Shown here piece after piece: positions 51,296 through 60,039 of a stretch of 64,000 bases of DNA. The position numbers were made by a program, and so were the translations under genes. Position 1 is the stretch's first letter. Every line of letters starts with the position of its first letter. Under the pieces are notes generated by a model. The model saw only the letters and a program-made list of their open reading frames with translations. It was not told where the DNA came from and made no database searches. Source of the stretch: Richelia sp. SL_2_1 (GTDB lineage: Bacteria > Cyanobacteriota > Cyanobacteriia > Cyanobacteriales > Nostocaceae); contig JAAUSO010000007.1 in assembly GCA_012033205.1 (NCBI GenBank), positions 24,313-88,312 of the forward strand. Direction: 5' to 3'.

Positions 51296-52474
51296 TTAAT
51301 CTTCAACCTTAAAAGGAATCTCCTGATTAATTGCTTCAATTTCCTGTTGTTCTAGTTGATTTACTTCATGGATATAACGACGGAGTATTTCTCCCAAACG
51401 ATTGTTGTAAAAGCGGTGTAGGCTGTAGTTTGGAGTAGCGGGGAAGCCGCGACGTTTTTTGTGTCTTCCACCAGCACCGGGATCAAAAACTTGGATATTA
51501 TTTTTAATTGCCCACTCAATGGGTGAATAATAACAAGCGTCAAAATGTAAACAATCGATTTGCTGGAAACTACCCCAATAACGTCCATACATTTTATCGT
51601 CTTTATACAAACAAAAAGACATTCCCACAGGTTGGCTGTTATCTTGTTCGCGATAAGCGGCAAAAAACACAACGCGATCGCGATAGTTTTCGTATAAAGA
51701 TTCAAAAAACCGTTTTGTGAGATATTTACTACCCCACCAACCGAATTTATCACAGGTATCGGCGTAAAAATCGTACATTAAAGAAAAGAAATCTGGGGGA
51801 ATTTGATCACCAGTGAATGGGTTTAATTCCAAACCAGCTTTTGTCACGGCTTTTCGTTCCCGTTTGATGTTGCGACGCTGATTAGCATTGAATACACCTA
51901 AATAATCATCAAAATTAGTAAAACCTTGGTTTTGCCAGATATAGTTATGGTGCAGCCAAGCTGTAAAACCGTGACGTTCTAATATTGGACGAAAATCGGG
52001 ATCTACATACAAAAAATTACAGCCGCTGATACGCTGCTTTTTACAGAAAGAATCTATTTCACGTATTAATAAGGAAGTTATTTCATCCTCATCTTCCCCT
52101 GGTGCAATTAAAAATCGATAACCTTCCGCTGGAGTAAACGGGGACATACCGAGCATCTTAGGGTAGTATTGTAGCCCAATACGATGAGCTAACTCTGCCC
52201 ACTGATGGTCAAAGACAAACTCTCCATAACTATGTCCTTTGATATATAGTGGAGCAACAGCAATCAGCGTACCATCTCGCCATAACGTTAGGTGATTAGG
52301 CAACCAACCACTTTCAGCAGTAGCACTACCAGAAGATTCGAGATTGTTTAACCAATCCCACTCAAAAAAAGGAGAGGGAAGCGGTATAGCCAAAGCATTC
52401 CAAGCTTGGGAAGGTACTTCGGCAACACTGTTAATCCAGGTGAGAGAATAGCTCGGCTTAATTTTTTCCACCAT
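51296..52474 (-). CDS. GNAT-family/peptidogalycan biosynthesis-type protein
   Basis: ~392 residues. Motifs include 'NLTLWRDGTLIAVAPLYIKGHSYGEFVFD'-like N-terminal region, 'GFTNFDDYLGVFNANQRRNIKRERKAV', 'FYADTCDKFGWWGSKYLT' and 'GAGGRHKKRRGFPATPNYSLHRF' (fragments). This is the DUF482/'peptidogalycan biosynthesis protein' GNAT group, duplicated acyltransferase-like folds. Substrate unknown. ATG at 52474 selected; a TTG at 52501 is in frame. It ends in an STRR-bordered stop and is downstream of the RibD-like gene by 46 bases, same strand. Confidence 0.83.
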   Translation of the reverse strand: MVEKIKPSYSLTWINSVAEVPSQAWNALAIPLPSPFFEWDWLNNLESSGSATAESGWLPNHLTLWRDGTLIAVAPLYIKGHSYGEFVFDHQWAELAHRIGLQYYPKMLGMSPFTPAEGYRFLIAPGEDEDEITSLLIREIDSFCKKQRISGCNFLYVDPDFRPILERHGFTAWLHHNYIWQNQGFTNFDDYLGVFNANQRRNIKRERKAVTKAGLELNPFTGDQIPPDFFSLMYDFYADTCDKFGWWGSKYLTKRFFESLYENYRDRVVFFAAYREQDNSQPVGMSFCLYKDDKMYGRYWGSFQQIDCLHFDACYYSPIEWAIKNNIQVFDPGAGGRHKKRRGFPATPNYSLHRFYNNRLGEILRRYIHEVNQLEQQEIEAINQEIPFKVED

Positions 52475-52520
52475 GGTTGTTGAATACACAAAACTTAGCA
52501 AAAGCTTTATTTAGAGTAAT

Positions 52521-53216
52521 CTAATCTGGGAATTGTTGCAGGCAATAATGAAGAAATACTTCTTGATTTTCGGTACGAACTTCTATAAGTTGTAATTTTC
52601 GAGCAGCTTCTGCTAAAAATCCTGTACCTCCGACTGGTGTGGGAGCATCTTCACCACCCAAAATTAAAGGGCAGACAGTCAGCCAAATTTCATCAATCAA
52701 ATTTAATTCCAGAAGATTCCCTACCAATTTTCCGCCACCTAAAACTGCTAACTGTGCGATACCCAAAGTAGTTAGGTGTTGCAGGGCTGCACAAATGTCA
52801 ACTGTTCCTATTGCGGTGTCAAATACCAATATACGTTTAAATTCCGCTCTTGATTGCCAAAACATCGCTCCTGTGGCAGTTGAGATTAACCAACGTTCTA
52901 CTGGCTGTTGAAAGAAGCGTAAAGCTGGATTAAACTTACCGGAATTAGAAATCACCATATGTATGGGCTGGGGTGGCTTCCCAGTGTCTTTGCGATGTTG
53001 TAATAAGTCTGGATGCGACACAGTTAGAGTCGTACCGTAGGCTCGTAAAGTACCAGCACCGAATAAAACAGCATCCCTTGCAGCAATTTGTGTTTCTAGG
53101 TGTGCTTTATCGCTAATTGATCCGAATCTAGCCGCAGAACGCGAAACATCTGCTATTTTACCATCTGCACTCATTGCCAAAACCACTGTGATGTGAAGTT
53201 GCGATCGCTGTGTCAT
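52521..53216 (-). CDS. RibD C-terminal-domain (pyrimidine reductase-like) protein
   Basis: 231 residues, dihydrofolate reductase-like fold: 'ITVVLAMSADGKIADVSRSAARFGS', 'DAVLFGAGTLRAYGTTLTV', 'LAVLGGGKLVGNLLELNLIDEIWLTVCPLILGGEDAPTPVGG' (fragments). It matches the reductase half of RibD, lacking the deaminase. It may reduce a riboflavin precursor or a related substrate. ATG at 53216; TTG at 53219 adjacent. It forms a likely two-gene unit with the GNAT protein. Confidence 0.87.
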   Translation of the reverse strand: MTQRSQLHITVVLAMSADGKIADVSRSAARFGSISDKAHLETQIAARDAVLFGAGTLRAYGTTLTVSHPDLLQHRKDTGKPPQPIHMVISNSGKFNPALRFFQQPVERWLISTATGAMFWQSRAEFKRILVFDTAIGTVDICAALQHLTTLGIAQLAVLGGGKLVGNLLELNLIDEIWLTVCPLILGGEDAPTPVGGTGFLAEAARKLQLIEVRTENQEVFLHYCLQQFPD

Positions 53217-53588
53217 CAAATTTATAAATATTAGGGATATTGATATTTTCGGAATGTTAATAACAATACCAGTGCTTTGAGTCGATTTTTAAATCTCAAC
53301 TCGCGATCAACACGAAAGGTAATTCGTGAAATTCGCCGTTCAATATTAGAGTCTGGTCGGTTTAAATTTTCCTGTTACTCTCCATCTCCTACCTCAGCGC
53401 CCTCTGTCTTGAAAAGTTGCGACCCTTGGGGATACCACGGCGCGGGTGCGGTGCGATCGCCACGGTTCCGCATGCCGGACCGGACACGCTCCGCTAACGC
53501 TGCGTCTAGAAGGGTTTTTTTATTTCCCTCTTCCCCCAAACTACCGTAAAATAAACATTCATCCAGCATCTACCTAACAGTGTTCCCC
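53217..53588. other. Intergenic region with dense GC-rich repeats
   Basis: 53400-53520 is unusually GC-rich for the window: CCCTTGGGG, GGTGCGGTGCGATCGCCACGG, CCGGACCGGACACGCTCC and GCTAACGCTGCG. Such stretches are typical of cyanobacterial short dispersed repeats. No frame with a ribosome site is convincing. The ilvA promoter is presumably between this and 53589. Confidence 0.45.
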
Positions 53589-55100
53589 ATGCTCTGCGAC
53601 TACCTCGTACAAATACTGACTGCTCGCGTATATGATGTTGCTCAAGAATCACCATTAGAAATAGCGCCATTACTCTCCAAACGCCTAAAAAACAACCTTT
53701 TGCTCAAACGTGAAGATATGCAATCGGTGTTCTCTTTTAAACTACGAGGCGCTTATAACAAAATGGCAAACCTGACACCGGAAATATTGCAACAAGGTGT
53801 CATTGCGGCTTCTGCGGGAAATCACGCTCAAGGTGTGGCTTTAGCTGCTTCTAAGTTGGGTACTCGCGCTATTATTGTGATGCCGAAAACTACCCCCCAA
53901 GTCAAGATAGATGCGGTGAAGGCGCGGGGTGGTGAGGTGGTTTTACACGGGGATACTTATGATGATGCTTGTGGATATGCTCGTGAATTGGGAAAAGAGA
54001 AGAATTTAACGTTTATTCATCCTTTTGATGACCCAGAAGTGATCGCGGGACAAGGTACCATTGGTATGGAAATTTTACGACAATATCAAAAACCCATCCA
54101 TGCAATCTTTGTGGCAATTGGTGGTGGTGGTTTGATTTCAGGAATTGCCGCTTATGTCAAGCGGTTGCGTCCGGAAATCAAGATAATTGGAGTTGAACCG
54201 ATAGATGCTGATGCCATGTATCAATCGTTGCAAGCTGGTCATCGGGTAAGATTATCTCAAGTTGGTTTATTTGCCGATGGGGTAGCGGTGCGAGAAGTCG
54301 GTGAGGAAACCTTTCGGCTTTGTCAGCAATATGTTGATGAGATTATTCGAGTGAGTACCGATGATACTTGTGCGGCAATTAAAGATGTGTTTCAGGATAC
54401 TCGTTCTATTGTGGAACCTGCGGGGGCGTTAGCAATTGCCGGAGCTAAAGCTTATGTGGAAAGAGAAGGAATTGAAAATCAAACTTTAATTGCGATCGCC
54501 TGCGGTGCTAATATGAATTTTGACCGTTTGCGGTTTGTTGCCGAACGTGCGGAGTTTGGAGAACGTCGGGAAGCGATTTTTGCCGTGACAATTCCCGAAA
54601 AGCCGGGAAGTCTGCACAAATTTTGTAAATGCATTGGTAAACGCAATTTAACCGAGTTTAATTATCGCATTGCCTCGGAGAAGGAAGCACAGATTTTTGT
54701 CGGGGTGCAAATTCAAAACCATGCCGATGGGGTAAAGATAGCCCAAACTATTAGCAATTGCGGTTTTCCTATTATCGATTTGACAGATGACGAGTTAACG
54801 AAAATGCATTTGCGTCACATGGTAGGAGGGCGATCGCCTTTAGCTGACAATGAGTTATTATATCGGTTTGAATTTCCTGAGCGTCCGGGTGCATTAATGC
54901 AGTTTGTTGGTTCCATGAGTCCGAATTGGAATATCAGTTTGTTTCATTACCGTAATAATGGCTCCGATTACGGCAGAATAGTTGTAGGAATGCAAGTTCC
55001 ACCCCAAGAAATGCAAGAATGGCAAGCATTTTTAGATACTTTAGGATATCAATATTGGGATGAAAATAAAAATCCTGCCTATAAGTTGTTTTTAGGTTGA
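53589..55100 (+). CDS. ilvA: Threonine ammonia-lyase, biosynthetic
   Basis: Converts threonine to 2-oxobutanoate, first step of isoleucine synthesis. PLP domain (~1-320): 'LLKREDMQSVFSFKLRGAYN' with the PLP lysine in FKLRGAYNK, 'AASAGNHAQGVA' and 'GGGGLISG'. Two ACT-like regulatory domains (~330-500) are in 'EKPGSLHKFCKCIGKRNLTEFNYR' and 'ERPGALMQFVGSMSPNWNISLFHYR', where isoleucine binds. 503 residues, full length. ATG at 53589 (MLCDYL) chosen; a GTG three codons before is in frame. A TnpB element is inserted just past the stop. Confidence 0.95.
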   Translation: MLCDYLVQILTARVYDVAQESPLEIAPLLSKRLKNNLLLKREDMQSVFSFKLRGAYNKMANLTPEILQQGVIAASAGNHAQGVALAASKLGTRAIIVMPKTTPQVKIDAVKARGGEVVLHGDTYDDACGYARELGKEKNLTFIHPFDDPEVIAGQGTIGMEILRQYQKPIHAIFVAIGGGGLISGIAAYVKRLRPEIKIIGVEPIDADAMYQSLQAGHRVRLSQVGLFADGVAVREVGEETFRLCQQYVDEIIRVSTDDTCAAIKDVFQDTRSIVEPAGALAIAGAKAYVEREGIENQTLIAIACGANMNFDRLRFVAERAEFGERREAIFAVTIPEKPGSLHKFCKCIGKRNLTEFNYRIASEKEAQIFVGVQIQNHADGVKIAQTISNCGFPIIDLTDDELTKMHLRHMVGGRSPLADNELLYRFEFPERPGALMQFVGSMSPNWNISLFHYRNNGSDYGRIVVGMQVPPQEMQEWQAFLDTLGYQYWDENKNPAYKLFLG

Positions 55101-55117
55101 CATCAAGGGGTGAACTA

Positions 55118-55147
55118 CCTACAGTGACGCGAAGCTACCACAGTAGG
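55118..55147 (-). repeat. TnpB right-end hairpin / candidate omega-RNA part
   Basis: CCTAC(A)GTG and CAC(A)GTAGG arms with one mismatch enclose a short loop. It lies on the last codons of tnpB and the right end, where the guide (omega/re) RNA scaffold of TnpB elements is encoded. The guide would then be the flanking sequence past ~55105, i.e. the end of ilvA. Confidence 0.5.
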
Positions 55148-56369
55148 CTTCCTGCCCAACAGAAAGCGCAGTAGTGGATTTCTTGCGTCCTCCCTTACTT
55201 CGACTTACATCTGGGCGACAGGCTTTATCCCCCGTTCCAGAGGAGCCAGCGCCTTGCGGGGGTTCCCCCCGTTGTGGCGACTGGCATGTCAAAATTCGTA
55301 GTCCCTCATCTCTGAGATTAATAGCTGCGTTCACATCCCGATCATGTTTTGTGTGACAGTTTTCGCAAGCCCAAAATCTTACATCTAGCGGTAAACTGTC
55401 AACTTGATTTAGACACACATGACAGGTTTTTGAACTAGGGAAAAATCTATCAACTTCTTGATAAACTTTTCCTTCCATTTCTGCCTTATATTTCAACATG
55501 GTGCAAAACATTCCCCATCCAACTTGCTGTATGGCTTTGGCTAGCTTATGGTTCTGCATCATACCTTTAACATTGAGATTCTCAACCACAATAACTTGGT
55601 TTTCATTAACTATCCTACGAGATAGCTTGTGCAGGAAATCTTCACGGCAGTTAGTTATTTTTCTATGAACCCTAGCAACTTTATTTCTAGATTTAACACG
55701 GTTACTAGAACCTTTTTGCTTTCTAGATAATTGCTGTTGTTTAAGTTTTAAATTCTTCTCATGCTTATTGAGTATTCTAGAATTATCAAACTTTGACCCA
55801 TCACTGGTAACAGCAAAATGAGTTAATCCCAAATCAATACCTATCGCCTTCCCATCTGCGCTTAGTTCTGGTTTTTCTTGTCCGTTATCAAAAAGAATAG
55901 CCGCAAAGTATTGATTGGAACAGTTCTTGGATATAGTTACAGTTTTAATTTTCCCCTCAATTGTCCTATGGATAATTGCTGAAATATCTCCTATCTTTGG
56001 GAGACCGAGATAATTGTCAGTAACTTTGACATTTTGGGGATACTGTATTGACTGCTTGCCATGTTTAGATTTGAATCTAGGGTATTTAGCTCGTTTTTCA
56101 AAGAAATTATTGAAAGCTACTCCCAAATTCAAGCAAACCTGCTGCAAGCATTGTGAATAGGTTGACGTTAACCATTCATACTCTTTCTTTAACTGTGGGA
56201 TTATCTTTTTTACTGCGTAGCCAGATAAGCCCTTGCCAGTTTCCTTGTATGTTTGGTTCATCAAATTCAGGCAGTAATTCCAAAGCCAACGACAACAGCC
56301 AAAAGCTTGCGCTAGAGACTGCTGCTGATGAGCATCTGGATATAATCTGACTTTGACGACCTTGAGCAT
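55119..56369 (-). CDS. tnpB: TnpB, RNA-guided endonuclease of IS605 family
   Basis: 416 residues. RuvC-like site complete: D179 in IGIDLGLTHF, E263 in VVENLNVKGM, D345 in HDRDVNAAINL. A zinc finger lies between the last two (C316-x2-C319, C335-x2-C338). N-terminal helix-turn-helix region 'QQSLAQAFGCCRWLWNYCL' is typical. TnpB is the ancestor of Cas12 and cuts DNA beside a transposon-adjacent motif using an RNA from the element's right end. It appears undamaged. The C-terminal ~55 residues after the RuvC motif III are basic/proline-rich and disordered, longer than in many relatives. Confidence 0.93.
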   Translation of the reverse strand: MLKVVKVRLYPDAHQQQSLAQAFGCCRWLWNYCLNLMNQTYKETGKGLSGYAVKKIIPQLKKEYEWLTSTYSQCLQQVCLNLGVAFNNFFEKRAKYPRFKSKHGKQSIQYPQNVKVTDNYLGLPKIGDISAIIHRTIEGKIKTVTISKNCSNQYFAAILFDNGQEKPELSADGKAIGIDLGLTHFAVTSDGSKFDNSRILNKHEKNLKLKQQQLSRKQKGSSNRVKSRNKVARVHRKITNCREDFLHKLSRRIVNENQVIVVENLNVKGMMQNHKLAKAIQQVGWGMFCTMLKYKAEMEGKVYQEVDRFFPSSKTCHVCLNQVDSLPLDVRFWACENCHTKHDRDVNAAINLRDEGLRILTCQSPQRGEPPQGAGSSGTGDKACRPDVSRSKGGRKKSTTALSVGQEAYCGSFASL

Positions 56370-56534
56370 TTTAGATTGAAATCAATTCACTGTAAAATAA
56401 TATAACACAAGATTTGCTCGTTTCCGACCTGTTCTGCTCCCTGTTCTTCCGGTGGAAGAATTTGGTCACAGAACTGTCGTCAACTCACTCGCATTCATCT
56501 CATCACTCGTCCTTCGGACTGAGTGAGAGGCAAC

Positions 56535-56959
56535 ATGGCTGTTCAAGCTAAATTGCGACCAAAGGATGTTTCTGCATATTCCAACCGTGCCAATGCTCGT
56601 GCTGAATCAGGTGATCACAAGGGTGCGATCGCAGAACGTACCGCAGCCCTTAAAATGGATCCAAATGGAGTTTTAAGTTTATTTATCTACAATGATAGAG
56701 GTCTTTCCTATCTGGCTTTAGGGAATCCGAAAAGTGCGATAGCGAAGCGCTGACTTGTCAGTTCGCAGATTTTAATCAAGCAATTAAACTCGATCCTGAG
56801 TCGGCAGAACCCTACTATAATCGAGGTCTTGCTCAACGTCGTTTAGGTAAAAAGCAAGCTGCTATTGCTGACTTTAAAAAAGCAGCAAAATTCTATCAAG
56901 CAAATAACAAAACTGACGAATATCAAAAGGCTTTGAAGCAAATAAAAGAGCTTCAGTAA
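56535..56959 (+). pseudogene. TPR-repeat protein disrupted by a palindromic insertion
   Basis: The 5' frame (56535-56753) codes two TPR-like units: RPKDVSAYSNRANARAESGDHKGAIAER and a second. It then fails at AGTGCGAT|AGCGAAGCGCTGACTTGTCAG. Downstream the sequence resumes in another frame as ADFNQAIKLDPESAEPYYNRGLAQRRLGKKQAAIADF... to a TAA at 56957-56959. Removing the 23 bases inserted at the HIP1-like site GTGCGATCGCAGA restores one continuous TPR protein of ~130 residues. The inserted sequence is a hairpin with GCGAA/TTCGC and CTGAC/GTCAG arms. The gene lies just after the tnpB element. Confidence 0.78.
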
Positions 56960-56983
56960 TAAAAAAAAACGGATTTCTGTAGC

Positions 56984-57021
56984 TTCTGGTTTAGGCTTAA
57001 TAATGCTTAAACCAGAATTTT
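56984..57021 (+). terminator. Terminator after the TPR pseudogene
   Basis: TTCTGGTTTA / TAAACCAGAA arms (10 bases perfect) with a 14-base centre, then TTTTAC. About 25 bases past the stop. Confidence 0.7.
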
Positions 57022-57149
57022 ACTTGACTTCCGTTACTCCGGATGCAATGCAGTAAAAATTATCAGTGGGGTGACAACATCATTATTTTGAGACAATTTC
57101 TCTCACCTTTGTTGAGTCACAAAAATCAAAATCTTAACATGGAGGAGGT

Positions 57150-58130
57150 TTATTTAACTAACTGCAATTTAGCAACTACTGGAAGATGATCTGAACCTGC
57201 TTCTTTCCCCACATAAGCATTTATTGCTTGAAGTTGTTTTGTATGCCATATATAATCAATCCTAAAAGTCGGAAAAAGTGGACTTAAGTATGTATGTCCG
57301 AAACCCCATCCCACTTCATGAAAACTATCCTTCATTACATGATGCATTTGAGAATAAGTTTCTGATGTATCTGTAAAATTACAATCACACATGAATATTA
57401 CCGGCTCATTGTACTGTTTTATCATATTAGTTAAATAAGAGACTTCCGCAGCGCGAGTGGTATACCAATATTTAGCTAACTTAAAAAATTTGTAGTGAGG
57501 ATAATTTGGAGTCAAATGTGCAACAATTACTTCTACAGGTTCTCCATTATTTAAGCGGAGTGTTACTTGGATTCCTCGTTGTATCGGTGGTGCAGGTAAA
57601 GTGATAAATTTATCAATAGGAAAGCGACTTAAAATACCTACATTATGAGAAAGTTCAACAGGATGGAAAGCATGATAAGGGTAATCTTTAGTAAAGCGTT
57701 CAATTAAAATAGGTACTGTTTGCGGGGCTACTTCTTGTAAACCGATAATATCAGGATTATTTTGAGCCACCATTTTATTTATTGAATCATAATCATCGTT
57801 ACTAAAAAGCATATTGAATGTCATTGCTTTGATAGTTTGTTGATTTTGGGAAATAGGAGCCGATAAAGACGGTACAAAAAAGGAACTGTACAAACCAATA
57901 AATATACCTAAAGGAAAACAAAGTCCCAAAAATAAGCGCCATCTACGTAATAAAACTGCAAGCGGCAAAAATATAATTAATGGTACAAATATATATAGCG
58001 CTACAGTATTAATTAAAGCTAACCACCATAAACTATCAAAGAAAATAATCCGGAGTAACATCCACAGAGAAAATAAAAGAAGATAAACCCATCCCAGAAG
58101 GAAAGTAAATGTAGAAAACTTCATTAGCAT
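57150..58130 (-). CDS. Endonuclease/exonuclease/phosphatase-family protein with N-terminal membrane spans
   Basis: 326 residues. Three hydrophobic segments (residues ~5-85). Residues ~98-322 form an EEP domain: 'AMTFNMLFSNDDYDSI', 'NPDIIGLQEVAP' (metal-binding E), 'VIVAHLTPNYPHYKFFK', 'FMCDCNFTDTS' (the D-x-N motif), 'RIDYIWHTKQ' and 'GSDHLPVVAKL' (catalytic DH). The family cleaves phosphodiesters or phosphate groups; membrane-anchored forms often act on lipids or surface nucleic acid. Substrate unknown. Confidence 0.87.
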   Translation of the reverse strand: MLMKFSTFTFLLGWVYLLLFSLWMLLRIIFFDSLWWLALINTVALYIFVPLIIFLPLAVLLRRWRLFLGLCFPLGIFIGLYSSFFVPSLSAPISQNQQTIKAMTFNMLFSNDDYDSINKMVAQNNPDIIGLQEVAPQTVPILIERFTKDYPYHAFHPVELSHNVGILSRFPIDKFITLPAPPIQRGIQVTLRLNNGEPVEVIVAHLTPNYPHYKFFKLAKYWYTTRAAEVSYLTNMIKQYNEPVIFMCDCNFTDTSETYSQMHHVMKDSFHEVGWGFGHTYLSPLFPTFRIDYIWHTKQLQAINAYVGKEAGSDHLPVVAKLQLVK

Positions 58131-58411
58131 TAATAAATCAAATATATATAATCACTCGTTTCAAAATAGCATTTATTACGCATTTTCACCGTTTAATAAA
58201 AAATATATATCTAATATTTTTTTATTTGTATACAGAATAAAGTATCTATAAATAATCAAAATACCCTGTTAAAATAAATAGTCTTCTAAAGATGTAGAAA
58301 GACTATCGCTGACAATAATTTTTGTATTTTGAAAAACTAATTATTCTATCTCTACAACATCACGATTCTTAAGCAGCATCGCTGAACGTAATATAAAAGA
58401 TTAAATAAAAT

Positions 58412-58440
58412 CGGTCTCATTTAATATAATAATGAGACCG
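58412..58440 (-). terminator. Terminator of flotillin gene 1
   Basis: CGGTCTCATT-TAATATAAT-AATGAGACCG, perfect 10-base arms. On the minus strand it is followed by ATTTTATTT. It lies ~50 bases past the stop of the SPFH gene ending at 58492. Confidence 0.82.
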
Positions 58441-58491
58441 CAAGATTAAAATTCAATTTAGTTACATAGCAGCTTAAGTTTTTAAAAAGCC

Positions 58492-59775
58492 CTACTTATT
58501 CGCGATCGCATTTAAATTCACGTGGGGATTGGCTGTGATGGCTTGACCTTCTCCGAGACGTTTGAGTATTTCTGTGACATCTAAACCTGTGGTTTGCCGT
58601 AGTTGTTCGATGAAGGCTGCCATACGGGTAGCGGGACTACCACTGTTGGCATCAATAAAAGTGATATTTTTAACATTGACTTCGGGAATACTGGATGCCA
58701 TTGCTTTGAGTAGAACATCAAGTTTTTGCAGTAAGAAAATTTCTCTGGCGCTATCTCCGGCACTCTTCCAGGATTCGGCGAGTTTGCGGATACCTTCGGC
58801 TTGAGCTTTACCGTCTTCGATAATTTGAGCGGCGTTGGCTTTGGCGATGGCCATGGCGCGTTTGGATTCTGCTTCTGCGGGAGCGATGGTGTCGGCTTGG
58901 AGTTGTTGTTCGATTTGTTTGATTCGTTCGGTTTGTACGGCTACTTCGGCTTGAGTGCGGGCGATTTCGGCTCCGACTAAAGATTCAGCTTCAGCGATGA
59001 GTGCAACTCGTTTGGTTAAAGCATCACGAACACGTCTTTCGGCATCGGCTTTGGCAATTTCTAAGTCGCGTTGGATGCGACGGAGGGCGGTAATTCGTTC
59101 GTTTTCGGAGGAACGAATTATAGATTCGGCTTGAGCTTTAGCTTCAGCGATGCGTGCATCTCGTAATAATTCGGCTTGTTGTTTGCGACCGATAGAATCT
59201 AAATAAAGGACATCATCGGAAATATTTTGAATTTGTAAACTATCTAAAACTAAACCGAGTTTTTCTAAATCGTCTTCGGCTTCTTCTAGTAATGTTTTAG
59301 CAAAGGTAATTTTATCGGCGTTAACTTGTTCGGGAGTTAAACTAGCGAGAACTCCGCGTAAATTTCCTTCTAATGTTTCTTGGGCTAATTTTTCGATATC
59401 CTTACGACTTTTACCAAGTAAACGTTCAATAGCGTTATGAATTGTTGGTTCTTCTCCAGCAATTTTGATATTAGCAACACCTTCAACATTTAAGGGAATC
59501 CCACCTTTAGAATAGGCATTAACTACCTTTAAATCAATAATCATGTTGGTCAGATTCATTCGATAAGTCTGTTCCAACAAGGGAGTTTGGATACTACTAC
59601 CACCTTTGACTAAACGATAACCAACTTCCCGACCATCAGCAAGACGACGTTTTCCGCCAGCGAAAATCAATACTTCACTAGGTGGACAAATATGGTACAA
59701 ATTTTTAATTACTAAAAAACCTGCACCAGCCCCAGCCCCAAATATTCCTAATAGTAACCCAATTAGTTCAATCAT
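58492..59775 (-). CDS. SPFH/flotillin-family protein (1)
   Basis: 427 residues. A hydrophobic N-terminus (~1-25) precedes a SPFH/PHB domain (~25-200) and a long coiled-coil, A/E/R-rich region (~200-360) with ARIAEAKAQAESII and AEAESK repeats, ending in a compact C-terminal part. Flotillins scaffold membrane microdomains (lipid rafts). It is about 45% similar by eye to the second SPFH gene 265 bases upstream, in the same direction. The two share 'NAYSRGGIPLNVEGVANIKI.GEP' style sequence and 'TLTPEQVN' (fragments). Followed by a terminator. Confidence 0.88.
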   Translation of the reverse strand: MIELIGLLLGIFGAGAGAGFLVIKNLYHICPPSEVLIFAGGKRRLADGREVGYRLVKGGSSIQTPLLEQTYRMNLTNMIIDLKVVNAYSKGGIPLNVEGVANIKIAGEEPTIHNAIERLLGKSRKDIEKLAQETLEGNLRGVLASLTPEQVNADKITFAKTLLEEAEDDLEKLGLVLDSLQIQNISDDVLYLDSIGRKQQAELLRDARIAEAKAQAESIIRSSENERITALRRIQRDLEIAKADAERRVRDALTKRVALIAEAESLVGAEIARTQAEVAVQTERIKQIEQQLQADTIAPAEAESKRAMAIAKANAAQIIEDGKAQAEGIRKLAESWKSAGDSAREIFLLQKLDVLLKAMASSIPEVNVKNITFIDANSGSPATRMAAFIEQLRQTTGLDVTEILKRLGEGQAITANPHVNLNAIANK

Positions 59776-59814
59776 TATTTATTATCTCCGTATATCGCAG
59801 TTTGTCATTTGTTT

Positions 59815-60028
59815 AAGAAGTCGGATTTCTCAGATAGGTATCCTTTACACCAAATAATCTTTGTTCTAGTGTAAGAAGTCGGGTTTTTCAGATAGGTATC
59901 CTTAACACCAGATCATCTTTTTAAAAACCCGACTTCTGATAATTCCGAAATTTTTAGTAGGGTAATAAATCGGGTTTTTATAGGTATCCTTAACACTAAA
60001 TAATCTTTGTAAAAACCCGATTTTTCCT
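59815..60028. repeat. AAGTCGGG-type inverted repeats between the flotillin genes
   Basis: At least three AGTCGG(G)TTTTT/ACCCGATT-type arms. Centres contain 'GATAGGTATCCTTAACACC(A)AATAATCTTTG' repeated. The units are at ~59817, 59877-59936 and 59968-60023. They fill the 265-base gap between the two flotillin genes. Confidence 0.82.
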
Positions 60029-60039
60029 AAATCGACTTC

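Larger units (their letters stand above)
55105..56395 (-). mobile_element. IS200/IS605-superfamily tnpB element (no tnpA)
   Basis: A stand-alone TnpB unit with no transposase gene beside it. The right end begins within a few bases of the ilvA stop and holds the hairpin at 55118-55147. The left end is upstream of the tnpB start (about 56370-56400), where no obvious hairpin was found; borders are therefore approximate. Such units move using a TnpA in trans. Confidence 0.7.
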
